This document shows, one piece after another, positions 34,286-42,925 of a stretch of DNA of 64,000 bases. Origin of the DNA: Flavobacterium sp. 9R (GTDB lineage: Bacteria; Bacteroidota; Bacteroidia; Flavobacteriales; Flavobacteriaceae); contig NZ_LR733413.1 in the NCBI RefSeq assembly GCF_902506345.1, forward strand, positions 378,531 to 442,530, written 5' to 3'. Made by a program: the position numbers and the translations under genes. Under the pieces are notes generated by a model, which was not told the DNA's origin, made no database searches, and saw nothing but the letters and a program-made list of their open reading frames with translations. Every line of letters starts with the position of its first letter. Position 1 is the stretch's first letter.

Positions 34286-36169
34286 TTAGTCTCTTCTTGG
34301 TCTTCTTGGTCTTGGGCTGTCGCCAAAACTTTCTGAACGTCTTGGGGCTCTTTCTGTTGAACCACCTTCTCTTCTTGGAGCACTTCCTCTTTCGCTTCTG
34401 AATCCTCCCTCTCTTGGAGCTGAGCTTCTTTCGCTACGGAATCCGCCTTCTCTTCTTGGAGCAAAGTTACCTTCTCTTCTTGGAGCAGAACTTCTACCGC
34501 CAAAACCTCCTGAGCTTCTTCCGTTGTGGTCGCGTCTTCCGCCACCATCATTTTTAGAAATCTCTACATTGATACGACGTCCTTCTAATTGTACATTGTT
34601 TAAGATGTCCATTACTTTATCAGTATGTTCAGCATCTGTATTAAAGAATGAGAATCCTTCTTTTACATCTACTTTGAATACGTCATCACGACCTAAGTCT
34701 AAAGTTTCTTTTAAGAAATCTTTCAAAGTCATCCAGTCAAAGTTATCTCTAGAACCGATGTTTACGAAGTAACGAGTTGCACCACTATTGTTTCCTCTAG
34801 AAGCACCATCTCTATCGTCGCGTTCACGTCGATCTGAACCAGATGATTGGCTAGATAAATCTCTGTTCTTTTTATAGTAGTTGATAAAACGGTTAAATTC
34901 TACCGATACCATTTTTTTGATTAATTCTTCTTTGCTTAAACCTTCTAATACATCATTGATTGCAGGAAGGTAGTTGTCAATTTCGTGGTCTACTTCCGTT
35001 TCTTTGATTTTGTTGGCTAAGTGCAATAATTGAATTTCGCAGATTTCGATTCCAGAAGGAATTGTTTTTTCTTCAAATTTTTGTTTGATGATTCTTTCGA
35101 TAGAAGAAATTTTGCGCAATTCGCTTTTGGTAACGATTACAATCGATGTACCTAATTTACCAGCACGACCAGTACGGCCAGAACGGTGGTTGTAGGTTTC
35201 GATTTCGTCAGGAAGTTGGTAGTTTACTACGTGAGTTACGTTGTCTACGTCAATACCACGTGCGGCTACATCTGTAGCTACTAGCATTTGGATTTGTCTT
35301 CCTCTAAACGATTTCATTACCCCATCACGTTGTGCTTGAGATAAATCTCCGTGTAATGCAGCAGCGCTGTATCCGTCTTCGATTAATTTTTCAGCTACTT
35401 GTTGGGTGTCTCTTTTGGTACGACAAAACACTACTGAGAAAATGTCTGGATTAGCATCAGCTAAACGTTTCAAAGCTTCGTAACGGTCTCTTGCGTTAAC
35501 CAAATAAAACTCGTGTGATACTGTTGCAGAACCTGAATTTTTGGTTCCTACAGTAATTTCTTCTGGATTGTGCATGAATTGTTTTCCAATTCTTGCAACT
35601 TCAGCTGGCATAGTTGCAGAGAACAACCAAGTGTTTTTTTCGTCTGGAGTAGTCGATAGGATATTTACAATGTCTTCATAGAATCCCATGTTCAACATTT
35701 CGTCTGCCTCGTCAAGAATACAGTAATTAATTTGAGAGATGTTTACTAAACCTCTATTAATCATGTCTTGCATTCTTCCTGGAGTAGCCACAATAATTTG
35801 TGCTCCTCTTTTAATGTCTCTCGCTTGTTCGGTAATACTTGCTCCTCCGTAAATGGCTACCACATTAATACCTTTTTCGTATTTTGAGTAGTTTTTAATT
35901 TCGTTGGTAATCTGTAAGCAAAGCTCGCGCGTTGGAGATAAAATCAACGCCTGTGTATTTCTATTGTTGGCATCAATTTTTTGAATAACTGGAAAACCAA
36001 AAGCTGCCGTTTTCCCTGTCCCTGTTTGAGCCAACGCAACTAAATCTGTGTCTTTTTCCAATAATAGGGGAATCGCTTTCTCCTGTACTTCAGTCGGATT
36101 TTCAAATCCTAGATCTAAAATCGCCTTCAGTAACGATTCACTCAATCCTAATTGTTCAAATTTGTTCAT
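34286..36169 (-). CDS. DEAD-box RNA helicase with DbpA-type RNA-binding domain
   Basis: 627 residues. Motif I AQTGTGKT (47-54), PTRELCL, ATPGR, DEAD (153-156), SAT, and motif VI HRSGRTGRAG are all present. After the helicase core a DbpA-like RNA-recognition domain (about 465-545, TRYFVNIGSRDNFDW) is followed by an Arg/Gly/Glu-rich low-complexity tail built of repeats like APRREGGFRSER, ending RPRRPRRD. It unwinds RNA in ribosome assembly or cold adaptation, as DeaD/CsdA do. Alternative frames in the tail are compositional shadows. Confidence 0.94.
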   Translation of the reverse strand: MNKFEQLGLSESLLKAILDLGFENPTEVQEKAIPLLLEKDTDLVALAQTGTGKTAAFGFPVIQKIDANNRNTQALILSPTRELCLQITNEIKNYSKYEKGINVVAIYGGASITEQARDIKRGAQIIVATPGRMQDMINRGLVNISQINYCILDEADEMLNMGFYEDIVNILSTTPDEKNTWLFSATMPAEVARIGKQFMHNPEEITVGTKNSGSATVSHEFYLVNARDRYEALKRLADANPDIFSVVFCRTKRDTQQVAEKLIEDGYSAAALHGDLSQAQRDGVMKSFRGRQIQMLVATDVAARGIDVDNVTHVVNYQLPDEIETYNHRSGRTGRAGKLGTSIVIVTKSELRKISSIERIIKQKFEEKTIPSGIEICEIQLLHLANKIKETEVDHEIDNYLPAINDVLEGLSKEELIKKMVSVEFNRFINYYKKNRDLSSQSSGSDRRERDDRDGASRGNNSGATRYFVNIGSRDNFDWMTLKDFLKETLDLGRDDVFKVDVKEGFSFFNTDAEHTDKVMDILNNVQLEGRRINVEISKNDGGGRRDHNGRSSGGFGGRSSAPRREGNFAPRREGGFRSERSSAPREGGFRSERGSAPRREGGSTERAPRRSESFGDSPRPRRPRRD

Positions 36170-36191
36170 TATGTATTTTTAAAATAGGGTG

Positions 36192-36199
36192 CAAAATTA
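36192..36199 (-). promoter_or_regulatory. TAnnTTTG box for the helicase gene
   Basis: TAATTTTG on the minus strand followed by CACCCTATTTTAAAAA, the same initiation-region string as at mnmA. It lies 22 bases upstream of the ATG. Confidence 0.5.
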
Positions 36200-36375
36200 C
36201 TGTTAATTTCTCAGATTAACTAATGCTATTTTAAGTTTTAATGATTTATTGTGATTTGATTTTCAGATTGTTAGCTTTTTAATTTTTGATTTTTGTGTTT
36301 TAATAGTCTTTTTAGATGTGAAATTATGGCGAGAAATGGTAAAAAATGTTATATAAAATGATACAATTTTGATTG

Positions 36376-36954
36376 TTAATGAGTTGTATTCAGAAATGCA
36401 AGTAATGATTGTGTGGCGATACCACGGTGACTGATTTTGTTTTTGGTTTCAAGTGAAAGTTCTGCAAATGTCTCTTTGTAATTTTCAGGCTGAAAAATAG
36501 GGTCGTATCCAAAACCACCATTACCTTTTTTTTCTGAAGTGATGCTTCCTTTGGCTATGCCTGTGAATAAGTATTGTTCACCTTTAAGATTCAAACAAAT
36601 TACGGTTTTGAATTGAGCCTTTCTGTTATTCTTATCATTTAAAAGATGTAATACTTTGTTCATATTGTCCTCAGCTGAACGTTGTTCTCCAGCATAACGA
36701 GCAGAAAAAACACCAGGTTCGTTGTTTAAAGATTCTATTTCAAGGCCTGTATCATCAGCAAAGCAATCATAACCATACTTTTCGGTTATGTAATTCGCTT
36801 TCATAATAGCGTTTCCTTCGATAGTAGGAGCAGTTTCTGGAATTTCCTCCAAGCAACCAATGCTTTGAAGACTTACAATGGTAATGTTTTCTGGAAGCAT
36901 ACTCTGGATTTCTTTTATCTTGTTTTCGTTATTGGTGGCGAATACTATTTTCAT
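36376..36954 (-). CDS. rdgB: Non-canonical purine NTP pyrophosphatase (RdgB/HAM1)
   Basis: 192 residues from ATG at 36954 (MKIVFATNNENKIKEIQSML). Motifs are TNNENK, the catalytic/metal site FADDTGLEIE, FSARYAG, GFGYDPIF and KNKISHRG. It hydrolyses dITP, ITP and XTP to monophosphates and cleans the nucleotide pool in the cytoplasm. Length and all motifs are normal. The seven-codon extension to 36975 is not needed. Confidence 0.95.
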   Translation of the reverse strand: MKIVFATNNENKIKEIQSMLPENITIVSLQSIGCLEEIPETAPTIEGNAIMKANYITEKYGYDCFADDTGLEIESLNNEPGVFSARYAGEQRSAEDNMNKVLHLLNDKNNRKAQFKTVICLNLKGEQYLFTGIAKGSITSEKKGNGGFGYDPIFQPENYKETFAELSLETKNKISHRGIATQSLLAFLNTTH

Positions 36955-37122
36955 TTCTTTAATTTTTAGTTTCAAAGATATTATTTTCTAGATGTACTTA
37001 AATGAACTTCTTCTTTTTTGAAAGTTACGTATTAAATATTTTTATGATTACAATCAAAAACATTAACTATGTTTATGTTTTTATATCTTTTAGTTTTACA
37101 TCAAATTTTAAAAGTAAAAGTT

Positions 37123-37791
37123 ATGAAACAATTGAGCGTTTGTTTAGGTTTATTTTTGATGCTTTCTTATTATTCTGTTCGTGCACAAGTTACGCCAGAA
37201 AGAGCATTGGCTGCTTTAAAGGAAGGAAATAGTAGGTTTGTAGCTGGGAAGAGTATAAAACCTCACCAAGATGTCAATAGAATTAAGGAATTGGCCTCGG
37301 GACAAAAGCCTTTTGCGGTTATTGTGGGGTGTTCTGATTCTAGAGTGCCTAGCGAAATTATTTTTGACCAAGGATTGGGAGATTTGTTTATTGTAAGAAC
37401 CGCTGGTCAAGTTTCCTCTTATGCTTCATTTGGCAGTATTGAATTTGCTAATGCGGTTTTGGGAGCCAAATTAATTGTGGTTTTAGGACATACCCAATGT
37501 GGTGCTGTAGCCGCGGCTTGCAAGTTGCCAGAGGTTCCAGGGCACATAGTAAGCTTAATCAATGCTATAAAGCCTGCTGCAAAATTGGCCAAACATCAGC
37601 ACGGTGACGAGATTGAAAATGCTGTAAAGATTAACGTTGCGATGCAAGTGGAGCAATTGAAAAATTTAGAACCCGTTTTGACCAAGTCTACTAAAGATAA
37701 TAGTACTATGGTTGTTGGCGCTGTGTATGATTTAAAAACGGGTAAAGTTGAATTTCTTCCTGAAAATTATTTAAGTAATTTGAAAAGCTAA
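37123..37791 (+). CDS. Exported beta-carbonic anhydrase
   Basis: 222 residues from ATG at 37123. The signal peptide MKQLSVCLGLFLMLSYYSVRAQ is clear, so the enzyme is periplasmic, while most beta-carbonic anhydrases are cytoplasmic. The zinc site is complete: Cys70 and Asp72 in GCSDSRVPSE, His123 and Cys126 in LGHTQCGAV. It interconverts CO2 and bicarbonate. The upstream extension from 37069 encodes only a hydrophobic run without homology. The gene is monocistronic, with a terminator at 37817-37849. Confidence 0.92.
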   Translation: MKQLSVCLGLFLMLSYYSVRAQVTPERALAALKEGNSRFVAGKSIKPHQDVNRIKELASGQKPFAVIVGCSDSRVPSEIIFDQGLGDLFIVRTAGQVSSYASFGSIEFANAVLGAKLIVVLGHTQCGAVAAACKLPEVPGHIVSLINAIKPAAKLAKHQHGDEIENAVKINVAMQVEQLKNLEPVLTKSTKDNSTMVVGAVYDLKTGKVEFLPENYLSNLKS

Positions 37792-37816
37792 CTTTAGAAT
37801 TATTTGTTTTAAGTGA

Positions 37817-37849
37817 AAAAACTGCATCTCTATTGAACTGCAGTTTTTT
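37817..37849. terminator. Terminator between carbonic anhydrase and NYN gene
   Basis: AAAAACTGCA (37817-37826), a 12-base loop, TGCAGTTTTTT (37839-37849). A/T runs on both sides suggest it serves both convergent genes. Confidence 0.8.
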
Positions 37850-37853
37850 GTTT

Positions 37854-38630
37854 TTAATAACGAAGTCTTACATAGACGTGTTTAATGCCTTTTTTATCCG
37901 AATCTCTTTCGTCGATTTCGAGAATGTCGGTTAGTGATTTGAGCATTGGTGTAAGTTTGCTAAAGCCATAACTTCTTGGGTCAAATTCGGGTTTGTTTTT
38001 GACGATTAGATTTCCCACATCGCCCAAAAATGCCCAGCCATCATCGTCGCTTATGGCATCTATAGCATCTTCGATAAGGTCAATAGTTGGGTTGTCTATT
38101 TTGATTGCCGTTTCTTTTTCTACTACTTTTTTGGTGTCAGATGGAGTGGCAGTGGTAGTGGCTTTTGGTTTTTTCTTTTTGGTAGCACCTTCTAAAACTT
38201 CTATGAACACGAAACGGTCACAGGCAACAATAAAGGCGTTTGGGGTTTTCTTTTCGCCAATTCCAATGACTTTCATACCTGATTCACGTAACCGAATGGC
38301 GAGACGGGTAAAATCGCTGTCGCTAGAAACGATACAAAAACCATCAACTTTATCGGAGTACAACAAATCCATTGCATCAATAATCAAAGCGGAATCGGAG
38401 GAATTTTTTCCCGTAGTATAACTGTATTGTTGAATAGGTGTAATGGCGTGTTCTAATAAAACTGATTTCCATCCATTAGAATTGGGTTTTGTCCAATCGG
38501 CATAGATACGTTTGGTGGTGGGAGTGCCGTATTTGGTGATTTCTTCCATCATACCTTTGATGTTACTATACGGAACGTTGTCGGCGTCAATAAGGACGGC
38601 TAGTTTTAATTCTTTGGTGTTGTTTGACAT
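37854..38630 (-). CDS. NYN-domain (PIN-like) protein with LOTUS/OST-HTH C-terminus
   Basis: 258 residues from ATG at 38630 (MSNNTKELKLAVLIDADNVP). The NYN nuclease domain (about 8-150) has the acidic residues LIDADN, SSDSALIIDAMD and IVSSDSDF, which would hold a metal as in LabA/MARF1-type ribonucleases. After a Lys/Thr-rich linker (about 150-185), a C-terminal domain (AIDAISDDDGWAFLGDVGNL, FDPRSYGFSKLTPML) matches the OST-HTH/LOTUS pattern that binds RNA. Cytoplasmic RNA turnover is the likely role; the target is unknown. A TATCTTTG box lies upstream at 38649-38656. Confidence 0.88.
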   Translation of the reverse strand: MSNNTKELKLAVLIDADNVPYSNIKGMMEEITKYGTPTTKRIYADWTKPNSNGWKSVLLEHAITPIQQYSYTTGKNSSDSALIIDAMDLLYSDKVDGFCIVSSDSDFTRLAIRLRESGMKVIGIGEKKTPNAFIVACDRFVFIEVLEGATKKKKPKATTTATPSDTKKVVEKETAIKIDNPTIDLIEDAIDAISDDDGWAFLGDVGNLIVKNKPEFDPRSYGFSKLTPMLKSLTDILEIDERDSDKKGIKHVYVRLRY

Positions 38631-38681
38631 TTTTGATGCTTTGGTGTTCAAAGATACAAACTTTGTGGTTAGCACTTTGCC

Positions 38682-38830
38682 TAGCCCTGATGGAAATGAA
38701 AAGCCTCTTGTGGCTCAACCGAATATTTTACTTGTGCTAGCAGAGCGACTAAAAGAAGCTCCTGCTAGTGCTTTAGTAAAATACGGTTGAGTCATAAGAG
38801 CTTGTAATGTAGAGCAGGATTTTGCTACTA
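38682..38830 (+). repeat. Dispersed hairpin repeat, copy G (expanded stem)
   Basis: TAGCCCTGATGGAAATGAAAA, then arm CTCTTGTGGCTCAACCG (38705-38721) pairing with CGGTTGAGTCATAAGAG (38784-38800), where the two differences from a perfect match are both G-U compatible. Nested inside are ATTTTACT/AGTAAAAT (38725-38732, 38775-38782) and CTAGCAG/CTGCTAG (38737-38743, 38762-38768). The end AGCAGGATTTTGCTACTAAA is a degenerate GCGGGA...GCTCCTAA. It occupies about half of the 321-base gap 38631-38951; promoter boxes take the rest. Confidence 0.8.
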
Positions 38831-38907
38831 AAAATAATCCTCTTGAAAAGGCTATTTTTTTAAGTAAAATAAAAGGATTTTGGGAGTAATTATAAATTTT
38901 AAATATT

Positions 38908-38915
38908 TAATTTTG
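38908..38915 (+). promoter_or_regulatory. TAnnTTTG box for the aminotransferase-family gene
   Basis: TAATTTTG followed by CGCC, 36 bases before the ATG at 38952. Confidence 0.5.
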
Positions 38916-38951
38916 CGCCTTAATAAAAATGTAGTATTAAGTCATTATATT

Positions 38952-40214
38952 ATGGTAAAAGATTTATTCGAAAGAATCCAAAACAATAAAGGTCCTTTAG
39001 GAAAATGGGCTTCTCAGGCAGAAGGTTATTTTGTTTTTCCAAAATTAGAAGGAGAATTGGGACCAAGAATGCAATTTCAAGGAAAAAATATATTGAACTG
39101 GAGTTTGAACGACTATTTAGGTTTGGCCAATCATCCAGAAGTGCGTCAGGCAGATACAGATGCAGCCATTCAGTTTGGTGCAGCTTACCCAATGGGAGCA
39201 CGTATGATGAGCGGACACACGAAATATCACGAGCAATTGGAGCAAGAATTGGCTGCTTTCGTGATGAAAGAGTCGGCTTATTTATTGAATTTTGGTTACC
39301 AAGGAATGGTGTCTATCATTGATGCTTTGGTGACTAAAAACGATATCATTGTGTATGATGTAGATTCACACGCTTGTATTATTGATGGGGTGCGTTTGCA
39401 TATGGGGAAACGTTTTACCTACAAACACAATGATTTAGAGAGTATGGAGAAAAACCTGCAACGTGCTACTAAAATGGCGACAGAAACAGGTGGAGGAATT
39501 TTGTTCATTACAGAAGGTGTTTTTGGAATGCGTGGACAACAAGGTAAATTGAAAGAAATTGTAGCCTTGAAAGAGAAATACAATTTCCGTTTATTGGTTG
39601 ATGATGCACACGGTTTTGGAACGCTTGGTAAAACAGGTGCCGGAGCAGGTGAGGAGCAAGGTTGTCAAGACGGAATTGATGTTTATTTTTCTACGTTTGC
39701 AAAATCTATGGCAAATATCGGTGCTTTCGTTGCAGCAGATAAAGACATTATCGATTATTTGAAATACAACTTGCGTTCTCAAATGTTTGCGAAAGCGTTA
39801 CCGATGATTCAAACACTTGGTTCTTTAAAACGTTTGCAGTTGTTGCGTGAATCTTCTTCAATTAAAGATAAATTGTGGGAAAATGTTAATGCGTTACAAA
39901 ACGGATTAAAAGAAAAAGGTTTCAATATTGGTGATACCAACACTTGTATTACTCCTGTTTACTTAGAAGGAAGTATTCCAGAAGCGATGGTGATGGTGAA
40001 TGATTTAAGAGAAAACTACGGTATTTTCTTGTCGATTGTAGTTTATCCAGTAATCCCGAAAGGTATTATTTTATTGCGTATGATTCCAACGGCTTCTCAT
40101 ACTTTAGAAGATATTGCAGAAACCTTGGCGGCTTTCGAAGCGATTCGTGAGAAACTAGTTAACGGTACGTATAAAGAAATTGCAGCACGCACTACAGTAG
40201 ATATGGAAGCTTAA
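38952..40214 (+). CDS. Serine-palmitoyltransferase-like PLP enzyme (alpha-oxoamine synthase family)
   Basis: 420 residues from ATG at 38952 (MVKDLFERIQNNKGPLGKWA). Fold-type I PLP enzyme: LNDYLGLANHPEV, YPMGARMMSGHT, DVDSHACIIDG, PLP aspartate in LLVDDAHGFGTLG (217-225) and Schiff-base Lys251 in STFAKSMANIGAF. This family condenses an amino acid with an acyl-CoA or acyl-ACP. In flavobacteria it makes the sphingoid or sulfonolipid (capnine) backbone needed in the outer membrane and for gliding. Serine versus cysteate cannot be decided from sequence here. A 24-residue upstream extension overlaps the promoter box and is rejected. Confidence 0.9.
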   Translation: MVKDLFERIQNNKGPLGKWASQAEGYFVFPKLEGELGPRMQFQGKNILNWSLNDYLGLANHPEVRQADTDAAIQFGAAYPMGARMMSGHTKYHEQLEQELAAFVMKESAYLLNFGYQGMVSIIDALVTKNDIIVYDVDSHACIIDGVRLHMGKRFTYKHNDLESMEKNLQRATKMATETGGGILFITEGVFGMRGQQGKLKEIVALKEKYNFRLLVDDAHGFGTLGKTGAGAGEEQGCQDGIDVYFSTFAKSMANIGAFVAADKDIIDYLKYNLRSQMFAKALPMIQTLGSLKRLQLLRESSSIKDKLWENVNALQNGLKEKGFNIGDTNTCITPVYLEGSIPEAMVMVNDLRENYGIFLSIVVYPVIPKGIILLRMIPTASHTLEDIAETLAAFEAIREKLVNGTYKEIAARTTVDMEA

Positions 40215-40239
40215 TTTTTTTAGGTTTTCACTTATATAG

Positions 40240-40270
40240 AAAATCCATTCGTTTTGGCGAATGGATTTTT
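40240..40270. terminator. Terminator between convergent lipid-enzyme and GNAT genes
   Basis: AAAATCCATTCG, loop ttttgg, CGAATGGATTTT followed by more T (40258-40273). Confidence 0.85.
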
Positions 40271-40314
40271 TTTGTTTTACTGAGGTTTAAAACTGACCAC
40301 TGGCCATTTTTTTA

Positions 40315-41436
40315 TTAAAGAAGTTCTTTTCGAAACGTTTTTCTTCGGCAGTGAATGGTGGGGTTGAAGTTTTTCCAAAGTAATTGAATAGCCAGATTGT
40401 CTGCCAATTCTGGTGTTCGGATACAGTTTTGAATGCCTTTTTCGGTAAAAGTAGTATGGTATTCTTTAAAAATAATAGCGTGAACTCCTTTGTTTTGGTA
40501 GTCGGGATGCACGCCAATTAAGTAAAAAAGAACGTCTTTGCTGTTTTTTCTTGCTTGTAATAAATGAAGGAAACCAAAAGGGAATAATTTGCCTTTTGCT
40601 TTTTGTAGCGCCTTTGAAAAACTCGGCATCACGATGGCAAAAGCGACTAGATTTCCGTCTTTGTCTTCTACATATTTAATGTATTCTGGATTGATGAAGT
40701 TGATGTATTTATTTTTGAAATACTCCTTCTGAATATCCGTAATGGCTACAAACGAGGAAAGTTTGGCATACGATTCATTGAATAAATCAAACATTTTGTC
40801 CACATAAGGAAGGACATCTTTGGTTTTGGTGAAATTGATGGCTTTTAATTGGTATCGCTTTTTAATCAATTCCTGTGCTTTGTCGAATGTTTCGAGTTTT
40901 ACATTTGAAAAAGGGAATTTATTTTCTACATATTCTTTTTCGGTAACATAACCCAATTGCTCGAAGTGTTGCGCATAATAAGGATGATTGTACCAAGTAA
41001 TCATCGTGCCAATTTCTTCGAAGCCTTCGGTTAGTACGCCCACTTTGTCAAGATTAGAAAAACCCATCGGGCCTTCTACGTATTCTAGGTTGTTTTTGCG
41101 CCCTAGTTCATATACTTTTTCAAGTAGCGCTTGGGTTACTGTTATGTCGTCAATAACATCAAACCAACCAAAACGAACCTTTTTTTTCTGTTGATTATTA
41201 ACTTCATCCCAATTGATGATAGTGGCGATTCTTCCAACAATTTCTTGGTTTCTTTTGGCGACAAAAAAATAGGCTTCAGCATTTTCAAAAGCTGGATTTT
41301 TGGTTTTATCAAATGTCTCTAATTCATCTGCAATCAATGGTGGTACCCAATAGCTATTGTCTTTATAGAGAGAAAAAGGGAATTTGATAAACTCGGTGAT
41401 TTCTTTTTTGCTTTTGGCTTCGTGAATCGTAATCAT
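40315..41436 (-). CDS. GNAT-fold N-acyltransferase-like protein
   Basis: 373 residues. The N-terminal half (ITEFIKFPFSLYKDNSYWVP, EAYFFVAKRNQEIVGRIATI) and the C-terminal acetyl-CoA-binding-type segment (FYLIGVHPDYQNKGVHAIIF) indicate an acyl-CoA N-acyltransferase fold of two GNAT halves. The middle contains EGPMGFSNLDKVGVL, typical of this Bacteroidota group, which often lies beside serine-palmitoyltransferase-like genes. Transfer of an acyl chain to the sphingoid or capnine amine is an attractive inference but unproven. It is convergent with the PLP enzyme gene. Confidence 0.8.
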   Translation of the reverse strand: MITIHEAKSKKEITEFIKFPFSLYKDNSYWVPPLIADELETFDKTKNPAFENAEAYFFVAKRNQEIVGRIATIINWDEVNNQQKKKVRFGWFDVIDDITVTQALLEKVYELGRKNNLEYVEGPMGFSNLDKVGVLTEGFEEIGTMITWYNHPYYAQHFEQLGYVTEKEYVENKFPFSNVKLETFDKAQELIKKRYQLKAINFTKTKDVLPYVDKMFDLFNESYAKLSSFVAITDIQKEYFKNKYINFINPEYIKYVEDKDGNLVAFAIVMPSFSKALQKAKGKLFPFGFLHLLQARKNSKDVLFYLIGVHPDYQNKGVHAIIFKEYHTTFTEKGIQNCIRTPELADNLAIQLLWKNFNPTIHCRRKTFRKELL

Positions 41437-41484
41437 GGATTATAAAGTGTAAAGTGTAGGTGCGAATATAGCCAACTTTTGTCC

Positions 41485-41509
41485 ATAAAAAAAGCCCAAT
41501 TATGGGCTT
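41485..41509 (-). terminator. Intrinsic hairpin upstream of the barrel-protein stop region
   Basis: On the minus strand AAGCCCA, loop TAAT, TGGGCTT then a T-run. It closes transcription of the outer-membrane barrel gene that ends at 41515. Confidence 0.75.
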
Positions 41510-41514
41510 GTTTG

Positions 41515-42465
41515 TTAGTCGTATTTGGATTTTCTTCTTCTTTCTTGTTCTTGATTGTCGGTAGCTTTTTTCTTTTTGTCTTCTTTTTTCATTCTTGCTA
41601 TTCCGTTTTTGTAAAAACCATCATAGCGCCAAGAAACGCCAAATCCTCCATAGAGAAGGGTTGGAGTATCTTTGAAGTTCGTACTTATAGAAGCGTCTAT
41701 TTGAAAGTTATTGTTCAGTAAATAAGCAGCGCCCCCTCTTACAATTGCATCACTATAAAAGTCACTTTTGTATCCTTGATTCTCAATGAATCCTGACCAT
41801 TTTTTACTAAAACCACGAGTTAAAGTAATCACATAACCATAAGTTGGATAATCGGTTCCAATGTAGTCAGCAATAATATTGGTAACAAAAACCCATCTTC
41901 CGTCGCCAAAATGATTTTGTGTAATCAACATCACTTTTGGAGAAATGCTAGATTCTAATGTAAAGGCATAAGGATTTCCTTCGAAAACAAAATTAGCTCC
42001 AGCAAATAAAGAAACGGCAGGTAAAAACTGCCTCCAATTAAAACGTTGGTTGGCTTTCCAACTGTAAAAATTGACTTTTTTCTCGTAATTTTTAAAAGGA
42101 TCGTAAATTAAATATTTTGCTCCTAAATTGGTCTGTTTGAAATTAGCTCGATTTGTAGTACTTAAGTCAGTCTTTAACTGATCATTTTGATATTGAATAT
42201 CAGCAATAACTTCTAATCTTTCTAAAAAAGCTCCCCAACGAATCGTGGCGTCAAGACCGAAGCCATTGACATCATAGTTCAATAAACTGTGATTTGATTG
42301 TATACCATAAACACCAGTTTCTAGTTGAATGACATGTTTGCCCACACCATAAGCCGACATAGTTTCTCCAGGGCGATTGGAGTTAATTTGATCGGTAAAT
42401 TGCCCATAGTGAGCAAAAGGGGATAAAAATAAAGCGATTAAAACAATTTTTTTGAATGGGAGCAT
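41515..42465 (-). CDS. Outer-membrane beta-barrel protein (transporter-like)
   Basis: 316 residues with a signal peptide (KIVLIALFLSPFAHYGQ). The mature start TDQINSNRPGETMSAYGVGK and the alternating strands (VIQLETGVYGIQ, FYSWKANQRFNWRQFLPAVS, GYVITLTRGFS, WSGFIENQGY) fit small barrels of the MetA-pathway phenol-degradation/transporter type. The last 25 residues are strongly charged (MKKEDKKKKATDNQEQERRR), unusual for a barrel terminus. The substrate is unknown. Confidence 0.78.
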   Translation of the reverse strand: MLPFKKIVLIALFLSPFAHYGQFTDQINSNRPGETMSAYGVGKHVIQLETGVYGIQSNHSLLNYDVNGFGLDATIRWGAFLERLEVIADIQYQNDQLKTDLSTTNRANFKQTNLGAKYLIYDPFKNYEKKVNFYSWKANQRFNWRQFLPAVSLFAGANFVFEGNPYAFTLESSISPKVMLITQNHFGDGRWVFVTNIIADYIGTDYPTYGYVITLTRGFSKKWSGFIENQGYKSDFYSDAIVRGGAAYLLNNNFQIDASISTNFKDTPTLLYGGFGVSWRYDGFYKNGIARMKKEDKKKKATDNQEQERRRKSKYD

Positions 42466-42563
42466 AGTTATATTCTTTTGATTTAAAATAGTAGCGCAAC
42501 CAAATGTACTATATTTTATTATTTATTTAAGATACGGATTTTAAATTTGAACATTTGATTTAC

Positions 42564-42571
42564 TAATTTTG
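42564..42571 (+). promoter_or_regulatory. TAnnTTTG box for the DUF4834 gene
   Basis: TAATTTTG, 15 bases before ATG 42587. It contains the TTG (42569) that would open a longer frame, so that start is unlikely. Confidence 0.5.
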
Positions 42572-42586
42572 GAAAAATTTTTAGAT

Positions 42587-42877
42587 ATGCAACTAGCTTC
42601 TTTTAGTGGATTTGTAAGAACATTGTTTTACATGATAATGTTTTACTATGTTTTTAAATTTTTGGCTAAACTTTTTTTACCGATTTTAGTTAAAAAAGCG
42701 GTAGAGAAAGCTGGTGAAAATTTTCAGCAGCAGCAACAATATGCGCAACAAAAATATGCTCAAAATAATAGGAGATACAATAATCAAGATGAGATTATTG
42801 TAGATACTGCTCGTTCCAAAAATCCAAAAGAAACCAAAAAAGTGGGAGAATATGTGGATTACGAAGAAATAGATTAA
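42587..42877 (+). CDS. DUF4834 family membrane protein
   Basis: 96 residues from ATG at 42587 (MQLASFSGFVRTLFYMIMFY). One transmembrane segment near the N-terminus (FVRTLFYMIMFYYVFKFLAKLF; the span is hydrophobic) is followed by a Gln/Asn-rich stretch (FQQQQQYAQQKYAQNNRRYN) and an acidic end (GEYVDYEEID). This is the DUF4834 layout, found next to YfhO-type genes in flavobacteria. Function unknown. YfhO follows after 48 bases. Confidence 0.82.
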   Translation: MQLASFSGFVRTLFYMIMFYYVFKFLAKLFLPILVKKAVEKAGENFQQQQQYAQQKYAQNNRRYNNQDEIIVDTARSKNPKETKKVGEYVDYEEID

Positions 42878-42925
42878 ATTTGTGCGCTGAAGCCCATTTT
42901 TTAATCTAATTCAAATCTGAATCCA

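Noticed and set aside
34261..34551. Open frame rich in Glu, Gln and Ala on the minus strand
   Set aside because: It is an alternative frame of the repetitive Arg/Gly-rich tail of the helicase gene; the composition follows from the repeat.
38512..38790. Plus-strand frame of 92 codons
   Set aside because: It lies antisense to the NYN gene and runs into repeat copy G.
40287..40517. Alternative minus-strand frame at the end of the GNAT gene, suggesting a frameshift
   Set aside because: The main frame ends in LWKNFNPTIHCRRKTFRK, which looks like the normal family terminus, so no frameshift is needed.
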